DNA of 21,609 bases, taken from Planctomycetaceae bacterium UBA2671 (GTDB lineage Bacteria; Planctomycetota; Planctomycetia; Planctomycetales; Planctomycetaceae). Made by a program: the position numbers and the translations under genes. The stretch lies in the NCBI GenBank assembly GCA_002359185.1, contig DEML01000097.1, positions 25,352 to 46,960 on the forward strand. Direction: 5' to 3'. The notes under the pieces were generated by a model, which ran no database searches, was not told where the DNA came from, and worked only from the letters and a program-made list of their open reading frames with translations. Every line of letters starts with the position of its first letter. Position 1 is the stretch's first letter. Of this stretch, positions 1 to 6,893 are shown one piece after another.

Positions 1-60
1 CGCTACGACCCCAGCCACCCTGATTAAATATTCTAACCACTCGCCACTCGACAATGGCCA

Positions 61-1083
61 TTATCTTGGTTTCGACGGTAATCCCTGAAGTTGTCGGCGG
101 AGGTGGGAGAGTCTGGAATCGAGTTCGGGGCTTTCGATCGCTTTTTTGACGAGAGCCTGACAGGCGTGCATGACGGTGCTGTGGCTGCGGTTACCGTAGA
201 ATTTCCCGATGTCTGCATAATTCGCCTGGATGAGATCGCGAGAGAGGAGCATGGCCGTTTGCCGTGGAATCAGCAGGCTGCGTTCGCGGGTATCGGAACG
301 AATCGCTTTGACGGTGACGCCGAATTCCTTCGCGACTGATTTTGCGATCTCCGAAAGTGTTGGAGCTTGTCCGGTGAGTTGCAGATCGAGGAAATTGTGA
401 ATGACTTCGGGAGTGAGTTCTTTGTGCTCGATCTGATAAATCGCTTCGAGCTGCATGATGACGCCATATAACTCGCGTGGCGAGACGGGCAGTCGATCCG
501 CGAGTAATTCCGCAGATTGAGTGGCAAGAAAAAATTCCCGTTCTTCAGCGAAGTGATGTAGCAGACTGATGCGGCTGTGACGTTCCGGATATTCAATCGT
601 CGCGGTGATCCCGGCATGACATCGGCTGATCAGTTTCGGCATCGATTGCTGAAATTCTCCGACGGGAATCTGACTCGTAAAAATCACCCGTCCCCCATGA
701 GCGAGCACATCGTCGATGAGAACAATCAGTTTCTTCTGCAGCCAGGTTTGCCGTTCGATGAAATGAAGTTCTTCGCAAACCAGCAAATCGACTTCTGTCA
801 ATTCTTCGAGTTGTGGCAGAGCTGCTCCTGAGGTTGCAGATTCCAGATTCAGTGAAGCAAATTCATAAACGGGCAGACTGCGATAACGGACATTTTCAAA
901 GCGGTCGAGGAATTGAGACATTGCATGATAAATCGCATGGGATTTTCCAGAGCCTGAAGGCCCCTGCAACATGACGAGGCGCGGCGTGAAGTCGGGATCG
1001 GGATTGAGGATTCGATCCAGAGCCGCGAGCGCGAACTGATTTTCCGGCAGACTCAACAGAGTATGCTCGAATTCGGCAGACAT
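61..1083 (-). CDS. DnaA-family protein lacking domains I and II
   Basis: Seen: 340 residues that begin directly at the AAA+ domain. Walker A is GPSGSGKSH (41-49, Lys47). The Walker B region is LLVCEELHF, with Glu104-Glu105 where DnaA normally has Asp-Asp. A sensor I-like IFTSQIP lies at 134-140, the box VII arginine (LISR) is at 154 and the sensor II Arg203 sits in VSPRELYG. The C-terminal third (240-330) is a DnaA domain IV helix-turn-helix ending in the signature-like GNRSHSTVMHAC. Known: DnaA binds DnaA boxes and melts the origin, and domain I recruits helicase and partners; that domain is missing here, as are dnaN and recF neighbours. Inferred: a DnaA paralogue that may act as a regulator or accessory initiator; a Hda-like role is less likely because Hda lacks domain IV. 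The ATG at 1083 has only a weak Shine-Dalgarno. Family assignment is firm; being the main initiator is not. Confidence 0.85.
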   Translation of the reverse strand: MSAEFEHTLLSLPENQFALAALDRILNPDPDFTPRLVMLQGPSGSGKSHAIYHAMSQFLDRFENVRYRSLPVYEFASLNLESATSGAALPQLEELTEVDLLVCEELHFIERQTWLQKKLIVLIDDVLAHGGRVIFTSQIPVGEFQQSMPKLISRCHAGITATIEYPERHSRISLLHHFAEEREFFLATQSAELLADRLPVSPRELYGVIMQLEAIYQIEHKELTPEVIHNFLDLQLTGQAPTLSEIAKSVAKEFGVTVKAIRSDTRERSLLIPRQTAMLLSRDLIQANYADIGKFYGNRSHSTVMHACQALVKKAIESPELDSRLSHLRRQLQGLPSKPR

Positions 1084-1168
1084 AATTTGATTGAACCAAT
1101 TTTCCAGCCGTGGTGAAAGGGGACTTCTCAGAGTGCATTAAACTGCATTTCCTCACTGTTCCGCAAGT

Positions 1169-1180
1169 TTTCCGCGGAAA
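1169..1180. promoter_or_regulatory. perfect 12-bp palindrome TTTCCGCGGAAA in divergent gap
   Basis: The sequence TTTCCGCGGAAA is a perfect palindrome 86 bases upstream of the start of the DnaA-like gene and 250 bases upstream of the peroxidase gene. A perfect dyad in a divergent intergenic region is the usual form of an operator for a dimeric regulator, but no binding protein can be named from the sequence. Confidence 0.35.
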
Positions 1181-1226
1181 TCTCTTTTTTTGTTGTCCCT
1201 TAATGTCTTCCATTTTCGCTTTATTG

Positions 1227-1320
1227 ATCAACGAATTGTTTTTTCTGTAAGAATCTCAGTTCGAATTCGTTGACCTCAGAAAGTAGTGCTTATTTTTTAA
1301 TCATAAAAAAGTTCGTTGAT
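1227..1320. promoter_or_regulatory. three copies of TTCGTTGA, two as an inverted pair
   Basis: TCAACGAATT at 1228-1237 and its exact reverse complement AATTCGTTGA at 1264-1273 form a 10-bp inverted repeat with a 26-base spacer. A third copy, TTCGTTGAT, lies at 1312-1320 and matches the reverse complement of 1227-1235. The middle copy overlaps a TTGACC hexamer (1270-1275) that is followed by TATTTT after 15 bases, a poor but possible promoter reading toward the peroxidase gene. Regulation by these sites is inferred. The rest of the gap (1084-1429) is AT-rich and shows no gene. Confidence 0.4.
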
Positions 1321-1429
1321 TTGTGGAATTCTTTGAGAAGGGTCGTTTAATGACTTAGATCAAATGCCTTTCTCAGAAGTCTGTTTGCCAGGACTTCACA
1401 TCCCAATAGCGGGCTTACGGAGCCATCTC

Positions 1430-3895
1430 ATGTCACCTTGGAATCAGTTTGCGCGCCGACGTAATTGCCATCAGAATCAATCACAATTTCTCAACGTCGA
1501 GGCCTGTGAGCAGAGAATGCTCCTGAGTGGTAATCCCATGATTGATATCGCAAGTATCGATGGATCTGGTAATAACCTTGAGGATCCCAGTCTTGGAAGT
1601 GTCGGTGAACAGCTACTGCGGTTGACCACGGCTGAATATGGAGACGGCATTTCCACTCTGGCTGGAGAAGATCGCCCGAGTGCTCGGGAAATCAGTAATG
1701 CAGTTGTGAGTCAATCAGAGTCGATCACGAATGATCGGCATTTGACGGACTATATCTGGATCTGGGGTCAATTCATCGATCACGATATTGATCTGACAGA
1801 AGGGGGATCTCTCGGCGAGGAAGCCAATATCGATGTGCCCATCGGCGATCCATTCTTCGATCCTTATGGTACTGGGACACAATCGATTGGGCTGACCCGC
1901 TCCCATTATGATGAGTCCACCGGGACAGGAGTTGACAATCCCCGTCAGCAGGTGAATGACATTACCGCTTTTCTGGATGGTTCAGTCATTTATGGTTCCG
2001 ATGAAGAACGAGCCGCAGAGTTGCGAACGTTTTCTGACGGAAAACTGAAAACCAGCGCAGGGGATTTACTTCCCTTTAATGAAAACGGATTGCCGAATGC
2101 CGGCGGAACATCGTCCAGCTTGTTCCTGGCTGGTGATGTACGAGCGAATGAGAATATCGCACTGACATCGATGCACACAATCTGGGTGCGGGAACATAAT
2201 CGCATCGCAGAAGAACTGGGGCAGAAACATCCTGACTGGAACGATGAAGAGATTTACCAGCAGGCACGCAGTCTTGTGCGGGCAGAGTTGCAGGCGATTA
2301 CTTACAACGAATTCCTGCCAGCCTTGCTCGGGCATGGGGCGATTGGAGCCTATACCGGTTACGATGCCGGCGTGAATCCTGGGATTGCCAATGTCTTCTC
2401 GACAGCTGCGTATCGCCTGGGACACAGCCTGCTTTCTCCTGAACTACTGCGGTTGAACAGTGATGGCAGAGTTGCTGATGAAGGGAACATTGCTTTACAA
2501 AATGCGTTTTTCCGACCTGATCAACTCCAGGCAACTGGAGTAGACTCCCTGCTGCAGGGAGCCGCTGCACAGCTTGCACAGGAACTCGATAATTATGTCA
2601 TCGATGATGTCCGCAACTTCCTGTTTGGCCCTCCCGGAGCAGGAGGCTTTGATCTGGCCTCTTTGAATATTCAACGCGGGCGTGATCATGGATTAGCGGA
2701 TTACAATCAGACGCGCGTCGATTTTGGATTAAGTGCGGTGAGCAGTTTTGAGGAGATTTCCTCAAATCCCGATGTCGTTGCTGCTTTGATGTCAGTTTAC
2801 GATTCGGTCGATGAAATCGATGTCTGGGTTGGTATGCTGGCCGAGGATCATGTGGCTGGTTCGAGTGTCGGCGAGTTGATGCAGGTTGTCCTCGTGGACC
2901 AATTCACGCGACTTCGCGATGGCGATCGTTTCTGGTATCAGAATATTCTTGGTGGTCAGGCTCTCAAGCAGGTTGAACAAACAACTCTGGCCGATGTTAT
3001 TGAACGCAACTCGGATGTCGAGAATCTGCAAGCCAATGTCTTCTATGAGGCTTCAGTTCTGTATTTCAAGGTGCCTGATAATGGTCGCCATTACTCGCTG
3101 CATGTGCGGGTTGATCGAGGGAATGTCGAAATCATGGACCGCTTTTCCCGGCAAGTGCTGGCAAGTCAGTCAGCCGAGACTGTGGAGCAGGTCATTATAG
3201 TTGGCCGAGACGGCCAGAGGGATCTAATTATTATCGATGAGAGTGTGAATCAAAAACAGGTTTCAGATGGTGTTGTGGCCTGGGGTGGTCATGGGGTGGG
3301 AGATTCTCTGACGGTTGAAGGGACACGTCAAAATGATCGCATCGAAATTCACTCCGATGAGGTCGATGTGAATGGGCAACGTTTGAAATATGCCGGTTTT
3401 GAGCAAGTGAATGTCATGGGAGGCTCCGGTAACGATCGAATCTCCGCAGGTGGCAGATACTTGAATGTCACATTGAACATCTATGGCGGTCATGGCAATG
3501 ATAAAATTACAGGGAGTTCAGGGAATGATCGACTCTTTGGCGAGGCTGGCAATGATCGAATAGAAGGACTTGCAGGGAATGATCTGATCGTTGGTGGCTC
3601 TGGTAATGATTATCTCCTTGGAGGAGAAGGGCGTGATCGAATTATCGGAGGCCCTGGTCGGGATTCCATTGAGCAGGAGGATCGCAAAGCTGCGAAAAAG
3701 AAATCTGCGAATGGGAATCCCGGTCGGTTTGGATCAGTCCTGTCGTCGAATAACGATGTGAAGAATCACAACGACAGGCGAAAGAATGAAGAGAAAGGTC
3801 GAACTTCCAGTTTAATGAAACCTTCCTCTAAAACGTTGGATCAGTTTGAGCAGTTGGGTGCGGCGGTGTTGAAGAATCTATTTCAGCATTCGTGA
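1430..3895 (+). CDS. secreted animal-type haem peroxidase with C-terminal RTX repeats
   Basis: Seen: 821 residues from the ATG at 1430. That start has GGAG seven bases upstream; an in-frame ATG at 1364 has no spaced ribosome site and would add 22 atypical residues. A basic N-terminus is followed by VEACEQRMLLSG, the planctomycete LEPR-XLL motif of exported proteins. The peroxidase-cyclooxygenase core is complete: distal WGQFIDHD (His118 with the calcium-ligand Asp119), the catalytic Arg254 in TIWVREHNR, the proximal His332 in YRLGHSLL, and SLNIQRGRDHG. Residues about 664-745 carry RTX nonapeptides (GGSGNDRI type), which bind calcium outside the cell. The tail is Lys/Ser-rich. Known: the family uses hydrogen peroxide to oxidise halides or organic substrates. 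Inferred: a large extracellular or surface enzyme, perhaps defensive or cross-linking; substrate unknown. Transcribed alone and divergent from the DnaA-like gene, with a terminator at 4033. Confidence 0.9.
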   Translation: MSPWNQFARRRNCHQNQSQFLNVEACEQRMLLSGNPMIDIASIDGSGNNLEDPSLGSVGEQLLRLTTAEYGDGISTLAGEDRPSAREISNAVVSQSESITNDRHLTDYIWIWGQFIDHDIDLTEGGSLGEEANIDVPIGDPFFDPYGTGTQSIGLTRSHYDESTGTGVDNPRQQVNDITAFLDGSVIYGSDEERAAELRTFSDGKLKTSAGDLLPFNENGLPNAGGTSSSLFLAGDVRANENIALTSMHTIWVREHNRIAEELGQKHPDWNDEEIYQQARSLVRAELQAITYNEFLPALLGHGAIGAYTGYDAGVNPGIANVFSTAAYRLGHSLLSPELLRLNSDGRVADEGNIALQNAFFRPDQLQATGVDSLLQGAAAQLAQELDNYVIDDVRNFLFGPPGAGGFDLASLNIQRGRDHGLADYNQTRVDFGLSAVSSFEEISSNPDVVAALMSVYDSVDEIDVWVGMLAEDHVAGSSVGELMQVVLVDQFTRLRDGDRFWYQNILGGQALKQVEQTTLADVIERNSDVENLQANVFYEASVLYFKVPDNGRHYSLHVRVDRGNVEIMDRFSRQVLASQSAETVEQVIIVGRDGQRDLIIIDESVNQKQVSDGVVAWGGHGVGDSLTVEGTRQNDRIEIHSDEVDVNGQRLKYAGFEQVNVMGGSGNDRISAGGRYLNVTLNIYGGHGNDKITGSSGNDRLFGEAGNDRIEGLAGNDLIVGGSGNDYLLGGEGRDRIIGGPGRDSIEQEDRKAAKKKSANGNPGRFGSVLSSNNDVKNHNDRRKNEEKGRTSSLMKPSSKTLDQFEQLGAAVLKNLFQHS

Positions 3896-4363
3896 ATAGG
3901 ACCGATTGAATTTCGATTAAACGACAGACTGCAGGACAGGCATCCTGCTCATCTACCCAATGTCTAATGAGGGTCTTCAATTCAAATAGACAGGCTGGAA
4001 GCCTATCCTACAAATGTTAATTTACGAATCAGCGAGTGTTCTCCATCGTGAGGGCACTCGTTTTTTATTGGGGGAGTTTGAAACTTAAATCTCCAATGAT
4101 TGTTAAAACCGGAATGATATTGATTTGAGACAGAGAGAGGTATCAAGCGATTTCTTCTTGTGGCAGCCATCGCATGTGGTTTTTTGACCACAAATCCAAA
4201 AATTTCCGACCTGTGCGGAAAACTCGACCTATGTTTCCGATAGCGGTCTTCTCGTTTTGTATGTCAGGCGAGACCTTCAGGAGAAGGAACGGATCGACGG
4301 GAGAAGCCGCAGGGCATCAACCAATAAATACCCCCTCACGATATTGGCTGAAAGGTACGAGAC
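3896..4363. other. gene-free gap between peroxidase and cpaA
   Basis: No credible gene is present. The first part holds two related short hairpins: GCAGGA/TCCTGC within 3931-3948, and GACAGGCT-GGA-AGCCTATC at 3989-4007, both embedded in a 'gacaggc...ctac' context that looks like a dispersed repeat. They are followed by the terminator at 4033-4066. Further on are two small hairpins, TGTGGT/ACCACA (4175-4192) and TTTCCG/CGGAAA (4203-4221). The sequence GAAAGG eight bases before 4364 is the likely ribosome site of cpaA. No Flp pilin gene was found here. Confidence 0.6.
4033..4066 (+). terminator. intrinsic terminator after the peroxidase gene
   Basis: CGAGTGTTCTC pairs with GAGGGCACTCG (11 pairs including two G-T wobbles) around the loop CATCGT, and six T follow immediately. 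It reads on the plus strand, 137 bases after the peroxidase stop. There is no matching T run for the other strand. Confidence 0.8.
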
Positions 4364-4912
<549 letters not shown>

Positions 4913-4915
4913 TCG

Positions 4916-4936
4916 TTAGACCATTGGAAATGGTTT
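4916..4936. repeat. TTAGACCATT...AAATGGTTT hairpin, copy 1
   Basis: CCATT-GGA-AATGG forms a short hairpin directly after the cpaA stop. The same flanks (TTAGACCATT and AAATGGTTT) recur at 17001-17022 with a different centre, so this looks like a dispersed palindromic repeat rather than a gene-specific terminator. Confidence 0.5.
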
Positions 4937-4950
4937 GTAACAAAACAGTC

Positions 4951-4983
4951 CCCTCTCCCTAAGGGAGAGGGCCAGGGTGAGGG
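4951..4983. repeat. REP-like palindrome CCCTCTCCCT / AGGGAGAGGG
   Basis: Two 10-base perfectly complementary arms (4951-4960 and 4962-4971) are separated by a single A and followed by CCAGGGTGAGGG. This 'SPSPWPSPLGRG'-type element is a common dispersed bacterial repeat. Its usual other end, CATCCGGCCTTCGGCCACC, is present at 5028-5046, so the two may bound one composite element. Confidence 0.65.
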
Positions 4984-5047
4984 GGAAATCGACGTGAATA
5001 TCAATTCGTACGTCCAATAAATCCGCTCATCCGGCCTTCGGCCACCT

Positions 5048-5167
5048 TCTCCCCAAGGAGAAGGAAAGGTGACCGCTCCCCAAGGAGAAGGAAAGGTTAC
5101 CGCTCCCCAAGGAGAAGGAAAGGTTACCGCTCCCCAAGGAGAAGGAAAGAAACCGCTCCTCCAGGAG
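5048..5167. repeat. tandem array of a 27-base unit, four copies plus a degenerate one
   Basis: Units start near 5048, 5075, 5102 and 5129. Each contains CTCCCCAAGGAG, itself a small hairpin, followed by AAGGAAAGGTTACC. The last full unit is 26 bases, and a degraded copy (GCTCCTCCAGGAG) follows at 5155-5167. The copies are nearly identical, so expansion is recent. There are no spacers, so it is not a CRISPR. Confidence 0.85.
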
Positions 5168-5419
5168 ATGGGAGTCTGTGAAAAGACACCTTGGAAGAAT
5201 AGGAAGATTGAGTAGCAAGAAGCGACAGGGGGATTCATGACGGCTCATCGGATATCCGTCACGACCAATCGAGTTGATACGTCCGTCATAAAGTGAAGAG
5301 TTTAACAATCGACTGCCGATGAAGAGACACAGCGGACTCTGTTCGCGCCTCTTCTCGGTCTATTTGATCGCCATCTGAACAGGTGGAGATCCCAAGTAAG
5401 GCTGATCGAGGGGATAACC

Positions 5420-6694
5420 ATGAAGATGAAAACCGTTGTCGTCCTGGCATTTGCGGTCGCATGCGGCCTGATTGCCATGATGGGTGTCCAGCAAATGATC
5501 GCACAAAAATCCAACGAGAATGCCGACGTGCCAGTCAAAGTGCTGGTGGCCTCGATGGATATTCCGCCTGGCGTCTTGCTGAGCGAGAAAAACTGTGAGT
5601 TCAAGGAATACCCGGCGAGCGTTGTGCCGGCCGACGCGATTCAAACGAAGGAAGATTATCACGATCGTGGATTACTTGTTCCTGTAACTGCGGGAGACAT
5701 CATTCGAGGAACCAAACTGGGTGGTCGCGGCGAGATTGCTGCGTCAGCCAGTATTCCGATGGGGATGAGAACGATTTCTATTCAGGTGAATGACACGAAG
5801 ACTCACAGTGGTTTGATCCAGCCGGGAGATCGAGTCGATTTACAGATTTCATACAGCGTGAGAAATGCCAGCGGATTATTAATCACAAAAACGGCGACGT
5901 TGCTGGAATACATTGAAGTTTTTGCGTCCGATTCGATTCGAAATCTGGAAGCGGGCGAGTCCAAAGAGATTAAAGCGAAAAACATTTCGTTTCTAGTGAC
6001 ACCAGAACAATCCAAACTGGTTCAGCTTGCCAACACACGTGGCGAATTGATTCCGATCATGAGAAGCAAAGAAGACAGTAAAATTACCCAGAGCCCGGAA
6101 GAAATCCAAACGCTGATTACCGAGTTGAAGTCGGGGATGATGCAGGAAGAGGATCTGGTTGTCGAGAAGAAGAATGAAGAGAAGGAAAAAACAGAGCCAC
6201 AAAGTGCAGCCCAGGCCTTCAAGAATTTCCTGAGCGGACAGATGGCAGAAGCGAAGCCGAAGCCAAAACCGGTTGAAGTTCCAGTCGAGGAGCCCAAGCC
6301 GAGCAATATGTGGAAAATTCAGATTTATGCTGGCGAGGAAGTGATCGAACAGGAAGTGGCGTTGCCTGTATCAATGACATCGGGACCAACATTTGGTGGC
6401 CAGTTCGAACAGACCTTTGAGCAGGAGCCAGCACCAGTTCCACAGAAAAAAGTTGAGAAGCCAATTCAGAAAGAAATGTCGGTTGAGGAGCCTGATGTGA
6501 TTACAGAGCAGCCTCCACTCCGGCATCAGGAAACAAAACAGGCAGGAGTGCTGCCGAACGGTTTGCAGAATCTGCTGAACTCGTTCATGGGTGGCTCTTC
6601 TGAAAAAGACGATCAGGAACTCCAGGAGTATCACGATCAATTTGAGCCGGCTGAAACCGAATCCGAAGAATTTCGATTTCCAGTCGAGTCTTAA
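5420..6694 (+). CDS. cpaB: Flp pilus assembly protein CpaB/RcpC
   Basis: Seen: 424 residues. One N-terminal membrane or signal segment (5-22) precedes a SAF domain (about 38-102, starting VKVLVASMDIPPG). The RcpC/CpaB domain follows at about 113-222 (TISIQV, LIQPGDRVDLQ, FLVTPEQSKLVQLANTRG). A charged linker leads to WKIQIYAGEEVIEQEV near 294, which resembles the usual CpaB C-terminal strand. The last 100 residues are a Glu/Gln/Pro-rich extension beyond the typical family length of about 260-300. Role: a periplasmic protein that associates with the secretin and is thought to gate or stabilise the outer-membrane channel of the Tad system. GAGGGG precedes the ATG. Downstream, an inverted repeat separates it from cpaC. 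Confidence 0.88.
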   Translation: MKMKTVVVLAFAVACGLIAMMGVQQMIAQKSNENADVPVKVLVASMDIPPGVLLSEKNCEFKEYPASVVPADAIQTKEDYHDRGLLVPVTAGDIIRGTKLGGRGEIAASASIPMGMRTISIQVNDTKTHSGLIQPGDRVDLQISYSVRNASGLLITKTATLLEYIEVFASDSIRNLEAGESKEIKAKNISFLVTPEQSKLVQLANTRGELIPIMRSKEDSKITQSPEEIQTLITELKSGMMQEEDLVVEKKNEEKEKTEPQSAAQAFKNFLSGQMAEAKPKPKPVEVPVEEPKPSNMWKIQIYAGEEVIEQEVALPVSMTSGPTFGGQFEQTFEQEPAPVPQKKVEKPIQKEMSVEEPDVITEQPPLRHQETKQAGVLPNGLQNLLNSFMGGSSEKDDQELQEYHDQFEPAETESEEFRFPVES

Positions 6695-6696
6695 AA

Positions 6697-6774
6697 CAGC
6701 TGTAGGTCAGGTATTGCCTGACATGATTAACTAACGATGTCGAATTCCGTCAGGCAATGCCTGACCTACAGCTG
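6697..6774. repeat. 26-base inverted repeat CAGCTGTAGGTCAGG...
   Basis: The left arm at 6697-6722 and right arm at 6749-6774 are complementary at 25 of 26 positions, with a 26-base spacer. Each arm also contains the smaller palindrome GTCAGGCAATGCCTGAC or a near copy. No T run follows, so a simple terminator is unlikely. It lies between cpaB and cpaC and looks like a dispersed planctomycete element. Confidence 0.8.
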
Positions 6775-6893
6775 AAAGAAGAGTGAGTTCAACAGAGGTT
6801 GAACTGAGAAAATTCATCACGTACCGAGTTTCGATTTACTTGAGAATTCTCAAAGGAATCGAGACTTCACATAAAGTTTAACGGAGTGCAAGG

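Larger units (their letters stand above)
4913..5419. other. repeat-rich gap between cpaA and cpaB
   Basis: No gene is supported. The gap holds the TTAGACCATT hairpin (4916-4936), a REP-like hairpin (4951-4983), a 27-base tandem array (5048-5167), and then about 250 bases of ordinary-looking sequence. It ends in GAGGGG, the ribosome site of cpaB six bases before the ATG at 5420. Open frames across the array only reflect its 27-base (nine-codon) period. Confidence 0.6.

Noticed and set aside
1..60. Sequence after the DnaA-like stop
   Set aside because: Too short and featureless to call a terminator or a gene.
1322..1330. Possible DnaA box (TGTGGAATT) near the DnaA-like gene, hinting at a replication origin
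   Set aside because: It has three mismatches to TTATCCACA, no cluster of boxes is present, and dnaN is absent.
1364..1429. Upstream ATG extending the peroxidase by 22 residues
   Set aside because: There is no ribosome site at proper distance, while the ATG at 1430 has GGAG and gives the N-terminus expected of LEPR-XLL proteins.
5048..5167. CRISPR-like periodic array
   Set aside because: The repeats are directly adjacent with no unique spacers, and no cas genes are nearby.
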